64,000 nt of DNA from Paenibacillus sp. JJ-223. GTDB taxonomy: Bacteria; Bacillota; Bacilli; Paenibacillales; Paenibacillaceae. The notes below the pieces were generated by a model that worked only from the letters and a program-made list of their open reading frames with translations, was not told the DNA's origin and searched no databases. Of the stretch, positions 54,815 to 63,346 are shown in pieces. The stretch's first letter is position 1. Every line of letters starts with the position of its first letter. The stretch is from NCBI RefSeq assembly GCF_927798175.1, contig NZ_CAKMMP010000010.1, positions 62,001-126,000 on the forward strand, read 5' to 3'. The translations under genes were made by a program, and so were the position numbers.

Positions 54815-55521
54815 CTGCGTTGACCGTTTACATGTTGAAGCACTACATCCGTTCACAGCGGTATTTTGCGCCGGTTGTATTTTACTTGTTTGGCATGCTG
54901 CTCATCTACTCGTACAAACCCAACCCGGTTGCCGACAGCTATAGCGTTACGGCCATGCTGCTATTTTTCGGCGCAGCCTGGCTCGCCGTGACCGTCATGA
55001 ACACGGAACCCGCGGGTCAGAAGCAACTGTTGACGATACACGCCGGAAGCAAACGCAAGGTGGCGTGGGGGCAGTTGTTTTGCGCCGGGATAATGCAGTG
55101 CGGGCTGGCAGCCCTCACGGTGTTCTATCCGGTTGTGACCGGTATGTTTGAACGTCCCCCAACCGGCGGGGAGTGGGCGATGGCTTGGCTGGGACATCTT
55201 TCGCTCTGCATGTTGGGTCTTGGAATCAGCGTTTTCTTTCAAAGGTCATATGTGCCGCTGCTCAGCCGAAGCCTGCCTGCGTTGATTGCCGTTCTGCTGC
55301 TATCGAATGTGCAGGGCTCGTTAAGCGATCATTTGCCGCAATCGCTGCAGTGGATCAGCGTTGTTTTGCCACCGGCTTTTTACTTGATCCGGGAGATGAT
55401 GTTGTTTGAGAATGCGGGGATCGGGACGATGGTGCTACTGACGCTGTGGGCGACAAGTTATGCTGCGCTGCTGCTGGCCATTCATCTATGGATGTCGGGA
55501 CGAAGGGATATGCAGCAATAA
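54811..55521 (+). CDS. ABC transporter membrane subunit
   Basis: This 236-residue protein has about six hydrophobic segments, for example FAPVVFYLFGMLLIYSY and VTAMLLFFGAAWLAVTVM. It is the likely permease partner of the preceding ATPase, with which it overlaps by four nt. The ATG at 54811 has GGAGG nine nt upstream. I do not recognise a specific family; the ATPase plus a single six-helix permease resembles ABC-2-type export systems. Confidence 0.8.
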   Translation: MTALTVYMLKHYIRSQRYFAPVVFYLFGMLLIYSYKPNPVADSYSVTAMLLFFGAAWLAVTVMNTEPAGQKQLLTIHAGSKRKVAWGQLFCAGIMQCGLAALTVFYPVVTGMFERPPTGGEWAMAWLGHLSLCMLGLGISVFFQRSYVPLLSRSLPALIAVLLLSNVQGSLSDHLPQSLQWISVVLPPAFYLIREMMLFENAGIGTMVLLTLWATSYAALLLAIHLWMSGRRDMQQ

Positions 55522-55622
55522 GTTGGCATACTTCAAAGCTTGAATGTTGCTTCCGGTTTGGTTACGATATAGGAATCATCGATTCCTGCAGACCGTATCC
55601 AGGGATAGGAAAGGGGCCATTC

Positions 55623-56177
55623 ATGCCGCACACGGACATTCCGCAAGGCACCATGCTGGACGGGGAACATTCCAGAGAGTTGTTCGCTTATTATGGACTG
55701 GCCGTATACTACGGGCAGGCGTTGGAACAACAGTTGGTCAATCTGATCTTGCTGACCAAGATGTCTCAGGGCAAGGGGATGTCCGACGAAGAACTGGAAG
55801 ACCTGTATGAACGGAAAATGAGCAGCTCGCTGGGACAACTGATCCATGAAGTACGCCATCATTTTCATTTTTCGGAGGATGAGGCCCGGCAGCTTAACGC
55901 CATATGGAAACAACGCAACAGCATCGTGCATCATTATTTCAAAGAACGCATTCACGAGACGTTCAGCCCGGAGGGCCGGGGACGCATGATCAAAGAGTTG
56001 GAAGAGTTCAAGGACCGCGCCCAGGAGCTCGAGCATACCCTTCAGCAATATACGGGAGCCTGGCTGGCCCAACTGGGATTGAACGCCGAGACTGCGGCGG
56101 CACTGCAGCGGCTTGAGCGCATGCATGCCGAAAGCAGCAGTGATTGTGATTATTCGCAAGAAAAGGAAGAGCAGTGA
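55623..56177 (+). CDS. Uncharacterised HEPN-like helical protein
   Basis: This 184-residue, mostly helical protein starts at ATG 55623 after AAAGGGGCC. It contains the motif R98-N-S-I-V-H103-H-Y105, which fits the Rx4HxY motif of HEPN (HepT-type) ribonucleases, preceded by a helix with LIHEVRHHF. The C-terminal part is charged and coiled-coil-like. No MNT-type nucleotidyltransferase antitoxin is adjacent. Function unknown; the motif might be fortuitous. The next gene starts three nt after its stop. Confidence 0.65.
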   Translation: MPHTDIPQGTMLDGEHSRELFAYYGLAVYYGQALEQQLVNLILLTKMSQGKGMSDEELEDLYERKMSSSLGQLIHEVRHHFHFSEDEARQLNAIWKQRNSIVHHYFKERIHETFSPEGRGRMIKELEEFKDRAQELEHTLQQYTGAWLAQLGLNAETAAALQRLERMHAESSSDCDYSQEKEEQ

Positions 56178-56180
56178 AGC

Positions 56181-56825
56181 ATGACTACCGATGAACTCAG
56201 GTTTAGCTATAAGAAAAACCACAAACGCCGCCGATTTGCGCTCATCCTTGCCATCGTAATCATGGCCGGATTCCTGTGGACGGCAGTGACGGCAGCGGGC
56301 ATCGTCGATTACGCCGATGAGGAGTCTGCAAGACATAGCGATGCAGCCATCATCCTCGGCGCTGCCGTTGCAGGCGATCAGCCTTCGCTCGTATTTCGCG
56401 CCCGGATCGACCATGCGATCATGCTCTACAAGCAGGGTACGGTCGGTAATCTTGTTTTTACGGGCGGCTCCGCCGGTCCAGGGTTGCCCACCGAAGCCGA
56501 GGTGGGGCGTGATTATGCTTTGGCGCAAGGGGTAGACCCTGCACGAATTCAAATCGAAACCGAGTCCGCCGTCACGGAAGAAAATTTGATCTACGCGCTT
56601 GCTGTCGGAGAAGCAGCGGGATTTCAAACGTATACCATCGTTAGCGATCCCTTGCATATGAGGAGGTCCATGAAGTTGGCCCATCAGCTTGGCATGGATG
56701 CTGCCGCTTCGCCAACGCGTACGTCGGCTTATGAGACGTGGAGAACCAAACTGCCTTTTCTGGCAAGGGAAACGGTGTTAACCATGGGGTACACGGTGAA
56801 AGGATGGATGTCCCCCTCCCGTTAG
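56181..56825 (+). CDS. DUF218 (YdcF/SanA-like) membrane-anchored protein
   Basis: This 214-residue protein has a basic N terminus and one membrane helix (about 20-38), followed by a DUF218 domain. Motifs are AAIILGAAVAGDQPS, NLVFTGGSAGPG, EAEVGRDYAL and IVSDPLHMRRS. The family includes SanA and ElyC, involved in envelope or lipid-carrier metabolism, but reactions are poorly defined. It is translated together with the preceding HEPN-like gene and ends at a convergent terminator. Confidence 0.86.
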   Translation: MTTDELRFSYKKNHKRRRFALILAIVIMAGFLWTAVTAAGIVDYADEESARHSDAAIILGAAVAGDQPSLVFRARIDHAIMLYKQGTVGNLVFTGGSAGPGLPTEAEVGRDYALAQGVDPARIQIETESAVTEENLIYALAVGEAAGFQTYTIVSDPLHMRRSMKLAHQLGMDAAASPTRTSAYETWRTKLPFLARETVLTMGYTVKGWMSPSR

Positions 56826-56843
56826 TTACGTTGAATTCAACAC

Positions 56844-56892
56844 AAAAAGACAAACCCGGGTCCTCGTTAAGGATCACGCGGTTTGTCTTTTT
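56844..56892. terminator. Bidirectional terminator between the DUF218 gene and the exporter operon
   Basis: AAAAAGACAAAC (56844-56855) pairs perfectly with GTTTGTCTTTTT (56881-56892). The T run serves the plus strand and the A run serves the minus strand. Confidence 0.9.
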
Positions 56893-56923
56893 GTTTCGGG
56901 TCATTCGTTGGATTTCAAGCAGA

Positions 56924-59023
56924 TTAAGCTTTGCCACCCGCGAACGAAGCAGAAGCCGGTACGGCCTGTGCCAGGTTTCCGAGATGGTCGGTTTCCCCGG
57001 AAGGAGAGGCCGACGCCCCTTGCTGCAGCTGATACATCTGGTAATAACGTCCTTTCAGTTCCATCAACTCATCATGCGCGCCTTGTTCAACAATTCGGCC
57101 GCGATGCAGGACGAGGATCTGATCCGCTGAACGAATCGTGGAGAGACGGTGGGCGATAATGAACGTCGTCCGTCCTTTTTTAAGCACCTCCAGCGCGCTC
57201 TGGATCAGCGCCTCCGTCTCGGTGTCGATGTTGGCGGTCGCCTCATCCAGAATAAGAATGGCTGGATCGAAGGCAAGCGCCCGGGCAAAAGAGATGAGCT
57301 GGCGCTGTCCAGCGGATAGGGTGCTTCCTTTTTCGATGACGGGTTCGTCGAATCCTTGCGGCAGATGTGCCAGAATACGTTCCGCTCCGACGTCGCGCAG
57401 CGCCTGCTCGATTTTCTTGCGGCTGATGCGCTCATCGCCGAGACTGACGTTGGAAGCGATCGTTCCCGTGAACAGATAAGGGTCCTGCAGCACGATGCCC
57501 ATATGTTGGCGGATCCACTGTTTGGGCAGGTCTTTCACGTTTTGCCCATCAATCGTGATCCTGCCTTTTTGCGGGTCATAGAAACGGAACAGCAGGTTGA
57601 TGATCGAGCTTTTGCCCGAACCGGTATGGCCAACAAGTGCTACCGTCTGACCTTGCGAAGCCTCAAACGAGATGTTGTTCAGCACATAATCTTTTTTGTA
57701 GGCAAACGATACGTCGTCAAAGACGACATTGCCTTTGTACCTTGGCATGGAGCCATCGGTGACCTCTTCCCCCTGTTCATCCATCAGCTCGAACACACGG
57801 CCTGCGGATACGAGGGACGAATCCAAGTTGGCCAATTGGTTGACCATGCCGATAATCGGTTGGAACAGGCGGCCGAGCACGTCAACGAACGCATACAGCA
57901 CGCCGAGCGATACGATGCTCGTTCCGCCCCCCACTACGCTCGAGCCGAAGTACCAGAGCACTACCGCAAAAGCGAGGTTCCGGATCACGTTGACCAGATT
58001 GTGCGAGGTGAAGGCATTCAGGTTCAGCATTTTGTTCTGGTGTTTCATATAGTCATCGTTCAAATCTTCGAATTCTTGCCGGGTTTGCTTTTGATGACGG
58101 AATACGCGAATGATGGACATGCCTTGGATCGATTCGTTGATGATGGCATTAATCTCGCTCAGCCTGGAACGAATGATCGTATTGTAACGGGTGGCGAACT
58201 TCCGGTAAAGGACAATCCAGGCAATCAGCATCGGCACCACGAACAGCGAGATCAAACCTAGACGGAAGTCAAGCAGGAACAGGGCGACATACACCCCTGC
58301 AATCGTGATGATGCCCGAGAAGAAGTTGGACAATACCGCCACGAACAAGTCTTTCACGGCTTCGGTATCATTGGTGACTCTGGAGACGACCTTGCCTGCC
58401 GGCAGGTTATCGAAGAAATGAACCGGCAGGCGCTGAATATGCGCATATACGTCGTTTCGCAGGCGTTGAATGACTTTGTTGGCCGAAGATTGCAACCAAT
58501 AGGTTTTGCCGAATTCCATAATAATGGAGATGACGAGGAAAATCAGATAATACACGATCAGTTCATAGATGCCGGGCATTTCCGGTTTATAAAAGGCATA
58601 CAGTTCACCCGCAGATAACGGCGCTGCCGCGTATTGCCCGACCACCTCGCCTCCCCGTGCAATCGTCAGCACGCCGTCCGCGTAGGTGCGATCGCCATCG
58701 GGCGTGCTTACGGCTTCGTTGACAAAGTAAAAGCTCGTTCCGGCTTGAAGCACGCGAACTTCCGCACCTTTGGCTTCGCCCGGTTCAAACTTGCCTTCTC
58801 GTTTATAATATTTGCCGTTGTAGGCGGCTGCCTCCGAGGAGGCAGTCGTTTCATAGAATGGCTGCTCGACCGCGAGCAAATGATTGTCGATCATCGATTT
58901 GGCGATGAAAGGACCTGCCAGCTCAGCCGCTACGCCAATGGTAAGCATAATCAGAGCGGCAATAAACGTGCCTTTGGCCTTTAGGGCATATTGGAACAGC
59001 CTTTTGCCTGTATTGGATTTCAA
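56924..59023 (-). CDS. bmrD: Heterodimeric multidrug ABC exporter subunit, BmrD (YheH)-like
   Basis: This 699-residue half-transporter has one membrane domain and a C-terminal nucleotide-binding domain. A large insertion of about 100 residues sits between membrane helices 1 and 2 (about 48-155), a hallmark of YheH/BmrD. The NBD has GHTGSGKSS, signature LSAGQRQ and canonical Walker B ILILDEATANID. The TTG start at 59023 follows AGGAGGT. It is 11 nt after the partner gene. The pair resembles B. subtilis BmrC/BmrD, a drug exporter. Confidence 0.9.
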   Translation of the reverse strand: MKSNTGKRLFQYALKAKGTFIAALIMLTIGVAAELAGPFIAKSMIDNHLLAVEQPFYETTASSEAAAYNGKYYKREGKFEPGEAKGAEVRVLQAGTSFYFVNEAVSTPDGDRTYADGVLTIARGGEVVGQYAAAPLSAGELYAFYKPEMPGIYELIVYYLIFLVISIIMEFGKTYWLQSSANKVIQRLRNDVYAHIQRLPVHFFDNLPAGKVVSRVTNDTEAVKDLFVAVLSNFFSGIITIAGVYVALFLLDFRLGLISLFVVPMLIAWIVLYRKFATRYNTIIRSRLSEINAIINESIQGMSIIRVFRHQKQTRQEFEDLNDDYMKHQNKMLNLNAFTSHNLVNVIRNLAFAVVLWYFGSSVVGGGTSIVSLGVLYAFVDVLGRLFQPIIGMVNQLANLDSSLVSAGRVFELMDEQGEEVTDGSMPRYKGNVVFDDVSFAYKKDYVLNNISFEASQGQTVALVGHTGSGKSSIINLLFRFYDPQKGRITIDGQNVKDLPKQWIRQHMGIVLQDPYLFTGTIASNVSLGDERISRKKIEQALRDVGAERILAHLPQGFDEPVIEKGSTLSAGQRQLISFARALAFDPAILILDEATANIDTETEALIQSALEVLKKGRTTFIIAHRLSTIRSADQILVLHRGRIVEQGAHDELMELKGRYYQMYQLQQGASASPSGETDHLGNLAQAVPASASFAGGKA

Positions 59024-59034
59024 GTTGTTACCTC

Positions 59035-60780
59035 CTACGTGGACAGATTGGATTCCACCTGTTGCCGTTCATATTGTTCGCGATACCAGCCGTTCATGGC
59101 CAACAACTCTTGATGGGTACCTTCTTCCGTAATTTTCCCGTGTTCGAGCACGATGATCCGGTCGGCATGTTCGATGGCCGACAGGCGATGGGTTGAAATC
59201 AGCGTCGTTTTGCCCGAACGTTTGCTGCGAATGTTCTCGATAATTTTAGCTTCCGTGCGGGCGTCAACCGCAGACAAAGCGTCGTCCAGAATCAGGATGT
59301 CCGGATCGGCGATAAAAGCACGGGCCAGCGATACCCGCTGCTTCTGTCCGCCGGACAAAGCAATGCCTTTTTCGCCCACAAGGGTGTCCAGACCGTCGGA
59401 CAGCGTTCCGAGATCGCCGTCGAAGGCAGCCGTGCGAATGGCCTCCATGATCTCCTCGTCATTTGCTCCAGGCTTGCCGAACTGGATGTTTTGCCGCACG
59501 GATTTGGAGAACAGGATTTGTTCCTGCGGAACGTAGCCGATCCAGCTGTGCAGCTGATCCTTGGCGATATGCTGGATCGGTTGGCCGGAAATGGTCAATT
59601 GTCCGTCGCCGGCAGGATATTCGTGGAGCAGCTGTTTGAGCAGTGTGGATTTGCCGCTGCCCGTGCGCCCCACAACGCCAAGCGTCTGGCCGCGCTTCAA
59701 CGTGAAATGAATGTGGCTCAGATTGTCTACCGTCGAAGTAGGATAACGGAACGTCACATCGTTCATGACGATCTCATCCGGAACCTCAATGTGAACAGGA
59801 CGCTCAATGTCCTGCACGTCAGGTTCGACATGCAGCGTTTCGTTGACCCGGTCGAGAGAAGCGCTGCCCCGCTGCATCAGGTTGATCAGTTCGCCGATGG
59901 CAAACATCGGCCAGATCATCATCCCGAGGTACATATTGAACGATACGAGATCGCCAAGCGTAATTTCATTGTGGAACACAAGATAGATGCCGTATGCCAG
60001 CGCAATGACGTAGCTGAGTCCGACGAACAATCGGATTGTTGGTTCGAACAAGGCATCCATCCGTGCGACGGACAGGTTTTTCTGATACACGTCTTCGGTG
60101 ACATCGGCAAACCGCTTTTGGTCCAGCCGTTCCTGAACGTAGGCCCGGACAACGCGGATGCCCGCAATCGATTCAAGCACTTGATCGTTCATGTCCCCGA
60201 AGGCGTCCTGCGCAAGCGTATAGCGTTGATGAACGGCTTTGCCGTAAATCATCATGGCCAGCGCGATGAACGGCAGCGGCAGGATGGCCGCCAGCGTCAG
60301 CTTCCAGCTGACGAGAAACCCCATCGCAAAGAGCACGGTTGCCAGAAAAAACGTGGAATCCGTCAAGGTCAGCATGCCAAAGCCGGCCGTCGTGGCGATG
60401 GATCGTAAATCGTTGGTGGCCCGGGCCATCAGATCGCCGGTTCGGTTTTTCTCGAAAAAGGGCGGTGTCATCCGCAGCAAATGGTCCATAAATCGCGAAC
60501 GCAGCAAGCGCTCAACCAGGTTGGCGCCGCCAAACAGCTTATGCATCCATATGTACGTAACCAGATAAATCAAAACGATCGTACCGATAATGAGCAAAAT
60601 GTAACGGGCCAGCGACGAGCTGGTGATTGAACCGCGTACAATCTCATCAATGGCATTGCCAAGAAGACGAGGGGGCAGCAGTTCGATGACGCCGACCAGG
60701 ATGAGCAGGATCACGCCGATCAGGTAGCGTTTGCGCTCGAGCCGGAAGAACCAGCCCAGGTTTTTCAGTACAGAAAACAA
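59035..60780 (-). CDS. bmrC: Heterodimeric multidrug ABC exporter subunit, BmrC (YheI)-like
   Basis: This 581-residue half-transporter starts at TTG 60780, eight nt after GGAAGGG; the ATG at 60801 has no site. Membrane helices occupy 15-300. The NBD has GRTGSGKST and LSGGQKQR, but Walker B ends ILDDALSAVD, an aspartate replacing the catalytic glutamate. One degenerate site, with the canonical glutamate in BmrD, is normal for such heterodimers. Expression is probably controlled by the upstream leader ORF and terminator (60847-61079). Confidence 0.9.
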   Translation of the reverse strand: MFSVLKNLGWFFRLERKRYLIGVILLILVGVIELLPPRLLGNAIDEIVRGSITSSSLARYILLIIGTIVLIYLVTYIWMHKLFGGANLVERLLRSRFMDHLLRMTPPFFEKNRTGDLMARATNDLRSIATTAGFGMLTLTDSTFFLATVLFAMGFLVSWKLTLAAILPLPFIALAMMIYGKAVHQRYTLAQDAFGDMNDQVLESIAGIRVVRAYVQERLDQKRFADVTEDVYQKNLSVARMDALFEPTIRLFVGLSYVIALAYGIYLVFHNEITLGDLVSFNMYLGMMIWPMFAIGELINLMQRGSASLDRVNETLHVEPDVQDIERPVHIEVPDEIVMNDVTFRYPTSTVDNLSHIHFTLKRGQTLGVVGRTGSGKSTLLKQLLHEYPAGDGQLTISGQPIQHIAKDQLHSWIGYVPQEQILFSKSVRQNIQFGKPGANDEEIMEAIRTAAFDGDLGTLSDGLDTLVGEKGIALSGGQKQRVSLARAFIADPDILILDDALSAVDARTEAKIIENIRSKRSGKTTLISTHRLSAIEHADRIIVLEHGKITEEGTHQELLAMNGWYREQYERQQVESNLST

Positions 60781-60846
60781 AGTATAATCCCTTCCTTTCA
60801 TGGTGTGTACATGCGTTTTTCTGTTCATGTTGACCGAAACATATCC

Positions 60847-60880
60847 AAAAAAAAACACACCGCACGCAGGCGGTATGTTT
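60847..60880 (-). terminator. Intact terminator in the bmrCD leader (attenuator)
   Basis: On the minus strand AAACATACCGC pairs with GCGGTGTGTTT (one G-U pair), followed by a run of T residues. It lies between the leader ORF and bmrC, so transcription must be allowed past it for expression. Confidence 0.85.
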
Positions 60881-60893
60881 GGGATATCTTCCA

Positions 60894-60987
60894 TACGGCA
60901 GCATGACTCCGAGAGCAGAGCCACCGCCGTACACCGATTACAATATGAAAAGACAGAACAGCAGTCAGAAATTAATGACCTTCTGTC
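60894..60987 (-). promoter_or_regulatory. Alternative hairpins of the bmrCD leader
   Basis: GACAGAA (60987-60981), in the last leader codons, pairs with TTCTGTC (60958-60952). TACGG (60931-60927) pairs with CCGTA (60898-60894). GGCGGTG (60928-60922) can instead pair with TACCGCC (60875-60869) of the terminator's 5' arm, giving an antiterminator. Confidence 0.55.
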
Positions 60988-61079
60988 ACGCAATCATAGG
61001 TACGAAATAACAACAATTTCGGGGATGCTCCGGTATTCAATTGTGTGTGCAGTCCATCCAATGTATGCAGTATAAACAC
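60972..61079 (-). CDS. Leader peptide upstream of bmrCD (BmrB-like function proposed)
   Basis: This 35-codon frame begins at GTG 61079, eight nt after AAAGGG, and ends at TAA 60972. The peptide starts MFILHTLDGL and ends YDCVTEGH. I recognise no homologue. It is too short for routine gene calling. Its evidence is a good ribosome site, a position between promoter and attenuator, and a hairpin whose 5' arm is formed by its last codons. In B. subtilis bmrCD is controlled by a leader peptide, BmrB, through ribosome-mediated attenuation. Confidence 0.6.
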   Translation of the reverse strand: MFILHTLDGLHTQLNTGASPKLLLFRTYDCVTEGH

Positions 61080-61132
61080 CGTGATCACCCTTTCATTTGG
61101 AAATAAATTCAATGTTGAACTCGTATGTTTGC

Positions 61133-61162
61133 ATCTTACCATCGCCTTTTGCCATCTGTCAA
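61133..61162 (-). promoter_or_regulatory. Promoter of the bmrCD leader transcript
   Basis: On the minus strand TTGACA (61162-61157), an 18-bp spacer and TAAGAT (61138-61133), placing the start about 47 nt before the leader ORF. Confidence 0.65.
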
Positions 61163-61267
61163 ATGATTTTCACAACTTTATTTGCCTATTCGGCGTGCAT
61201 CGGGTTTGTGTTGAACACATTCTAGCGATATGATGGAATATATATAGAGATAAGGAGCTGACACCGA

Positions 61268-61564
61268 ATGAGTGCCATACATGTATCTGATCGTGCCGCA
61301 AAATGGTACAAGGAAGAACTGAGTTTGAATGAAGGGGACAGCATTCGTTTTTTTGCGCGTTACAGTTCGGGGGGCGGTTTGCACCCGGGATTTTCTTTGG
61401 GCATCGCCGTCGAGGAACCGAAACACCCGGCCGAACAGACCGAAGTTTCGGGAATCCGGTTTTACATGGAGGAACATGACTACTGGTATCTGAAGGGGCA
61501 TGAGCTTCATGTCGATGTGGTCGAAGAAGGTCAGGATATCGCATACCGTTACTCCGAAGTTTGA
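61268..61564 (+). CDS. HesB/IscA-like protein (YneR family)
   Basis: This 98-residue protein has the YneR-type pattern of the HesB-like family: VSDRAAKWYKEELSL, IRFFARYSSGGGLHPGFSLG and DYWYLKGHELHVDVV. The conserved cysteines of true A-type Fe-S carriers are absent, so it is unlikely to be an Fe-S scaffold. TAAGGAGCTG precedes the ATG. It is divergent from the bmrCD leader. Role unknown. Confidence 0.85.
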   Translation: MSAIHVSDRAAKWYKEELSLNEGDSIRFFARYSSGGGLHPGFSLGIAVEEPKHPAEQTEVSGIRFYMEEHDYWYLKGHELHVDVVEEGQDIAYRYSEV

Positions 61565-61613
61565 GACGTTTGATGTTCTTCTCATGACTGTCTTGAACAG
61601 GAGGGGATAAGAG

Positions 61614-62060
61614 GTGAATCCGCCAGTCCGTGACTTGGCCCAGTACATTGCAAATCGTTCCCGCATCGTTGTAAAAGCAGCGATTCGGGCAGAGAACGAA
61701 CAGGGAGAACTGTTATTGATCCAGCATGCCGAGCAAGGACCCTGGGGGATTCCGGTCGGAAAAATGCGTCCAGGGGAAACCGTCGAGGATGCAGCTTCTC
61801 GCGAACTGTGGGAGGAGACAGGATGGACGGCCAACGGCATGAGCCTTCAAGGATTATACTCGGGTCCGGAATTTCGGCAGCTGCATTCGAGCGGAGACGA
61901 AGATTATTTCGTCATTGCCGTGTTCAGGGCATTCATCGTTCAGGATGAACATGTACGTTCGAGGCTGGATAGTGCAGTGGGCATGAATTTTTTTGCTTCG
62001 AATGCATTGCCGCCTCTGAATGAAATCAGCAGACGGCTGCTTGAGCTATCAGACGACTAA
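61614..62060 (+). CDS. Nudix hydrolase
   Basis: This 148-residue single-domain Nudix enzyme has the complete box GKMRPGETVEDAASRELWEETGW. The GTG start at 61614 follows GAGGGGATAAGAG. It probably hydrolyses a nucleoside diphosphate linked to another group; the substrate is not predictable. It lies 49 nt after the HesB-like gene and ends at a long bidirectional terminator. Confidence 0.88.
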   Translation: MNPPVRDLAQYIANRSRIVVKAAIRAENEQGELLLIQHAEQGPWGIPVGKMRPGETVEDAASRELWEETGWTANGMSLQGLYSGPEFRQLHSSGDEDYFVIAVFRAFIVQDEHVRSRLDSAVGMNFFASNALPPLNEISRRLLELSDD

Positions 62061-62082
62061 GATACAGGAACGGCAGCTCGCT

Positions 62083-62127
62083 GCACCAAAAAAAGTCCTT
62101 CCAGGCCGGAAGGACTTTTTTTGGTGC
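62083..62127. terminator. Bidirectional terminator with a perfect 20-bp stem
   Basis: Arms 62083-62102 and 62108-62127 are perfectly complementary, containing GTCCTTCC/GGAAGGAC, with an A7/T7 block and a 5-nt loop. It serves the Nudix gene on the plus strand and the next gene on the minus strand. Confidence 0.93.
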
Positions 62128-62222
62128 TTAATGACGCAGCACACCGATACGGAGAAAGGAAGACATTTCAATGCCTGTTCCTCCTGCGTTATCTTCTGAA
62201 GGTGTGTCCTCGAATTGGTGTT

Positions 62223-62735
62223 CTACACCAGATCCAGAGGTTCATCGTCCATGGCAAAATCAAAATCGTCGATATCGAACACTTGCACCGGAGCGGAAGA
62301 CTCGATGATCCGGGCAATGAAATCAACCTGATCCGTGAGAATCGGGGTGTTCAGACGCTGGGAGGTGAGCAGCAGCTCCGTTTCGATCGGATCGAAGTAT
62401 TCGCCATACTGGGCGGTGTCCACCGCATTGACGATGGAGATCGATACTTGATCCCCGAACAGGATCGAAGGGCTTTTTCCCCAAGGGACAAGCAGGGCAC
62501 GCTCTATTTTTTTCTTGTTGAGCGGTTCTTCGAAGTAACTGATCAACTCATTGACCTTGGCTTTGACGTGCAGATCGTCTGCCGTATTGTCCATGAGCGG
62601 ATCGGAGCTGGTTTGAAACTCATACAATTCCAGGACGGCGGTATATGGAACGATATATTCAACAGGCGCGGGTGGCGCGAGCAATTGACCGTAAATCGCC
62701 ACCATCACGGCTTCCGTAACAAACTGACGTGACAT
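62223..62735 (-). CDS. Hypothetical protein conserved-looking, no recognised family
   Basis: This 170-residue protein starts at ATG 62735 with AGGAGG about 12 nt upstream on the minus strand. It is acidic, especially at the C terminus (VFDIDDFDFAMDDEP), with no signal peptide or membrane segment. A central region reads RALLVPWGKSPSILFGD. I cannot assign a function. Coding-like composition, a ribosome site and a downstream terminator support a real gene. Confidence 0.7.
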   Translation of the reverse strand: MSRQFVTEAVMVAIYGQLLAPPAPVEYIVPYTAVLELYEFQTSSDPLMDNTADDLHVKAKVNELISYFEEPLNKKKIERALLVPWGKSPSILFGDQVSISIVNAVDTAQYGEYFDPIETELLLTSQRLNTPILTDQVDFIARIIESSAPVQVFDIDDFDFAMDDEPLDLV

Positions 62736-62897
62736 GGGTTCTTGAATCCTCCTGCGGCCGGGTTAGTAGTTGCAATGACAGCGATGTCGAACAAGGAATA
62801 TGCTCCAAGCAGTCGACCATGCGATGCATGAATAGAAGTATATCATACAACGATGGAAATTACAGCCAGACTACAGGGGGCAAGCGCCTATTTTCGC

Positions 62898-63341
62898 TTA
62901 TGATTTGCCGAGAAGGAGCGAAAGAAGCCCTGCGGCGATGAGCGGTCCTACCGGCACGCCCTTGAAAAAGGCTACACCCAAAACGGTACCGATCAGCAAT
63001 CCCGCAACGACCGTTGGTTGGGCACCCATCAGCGTGGCTCCGCGCCCGCCCAGATAGGCCACAAGGATCCCTACGCCGATGGCCAGCAAAGACTTCCAGT
63101 GCAGGAAGGAAGCGCCGATGGTCTGCATGCTGATCTTGCCGCTGGCGAGCGGTGCCATGACTCCGATGGTCAATACAATGATGCCCACGGTCAGTCCGTA
63201 CTTTTCAAGCCAGGGAAAAGCCTGATGCACGTTAAGCACGCGCAGAAGCAGCAGAAACACCATCGCCACCGTGACAGGAGCGTTGCTGCTAATAATCCCA
63301 AGCGCGGCGAAGGCGAGCAGCAGGAGGGAAGTCATGTCCAT
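62898..63341 (-). CDS. DUF441 (YtwI-like) membrane protein
   Basis: This 147-residue protein has four to five hydrophobic segments (for example [36 protein letters not shown]) and the DUF441 tail [15 protein letters not shown]. It is an integral membrane protein of unknown function. The ATG at 63341 lies 11 nt after GAAGGG; the ATG at 63350 overlaps the ypdA stop (ATGA) and is a coupled alternative. Confidence 0.85.
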   Translation of the reverse strand: MDMTSLLLLAFAALGIISSNAPVTVAMVFLLLLRVLNVHQAFPWLEKYGLTVGIIVLTIGVMAPLASGKISMQTIGASFLHWKSLLAIGVGILVAYLGGRGATLMGAQPTVVAGLLIGTVLGVAFFKGVPVGPLIAAGLLSLLLGKS

Positions 63342-63346
63342 GGCTT

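Noticed and set aside
57356..60408. Long plus-strand frames opposite the exporter genes
   Set aside because: They are antisense to intact ABC transporter domains and show no domain of their own.
60801..60993. Longer N terminus for the BmrC-like protein
   Set aside because: The extra residues cross the terminator of the leader; TTG 60780 has an ideal ribosome site and matches family length.
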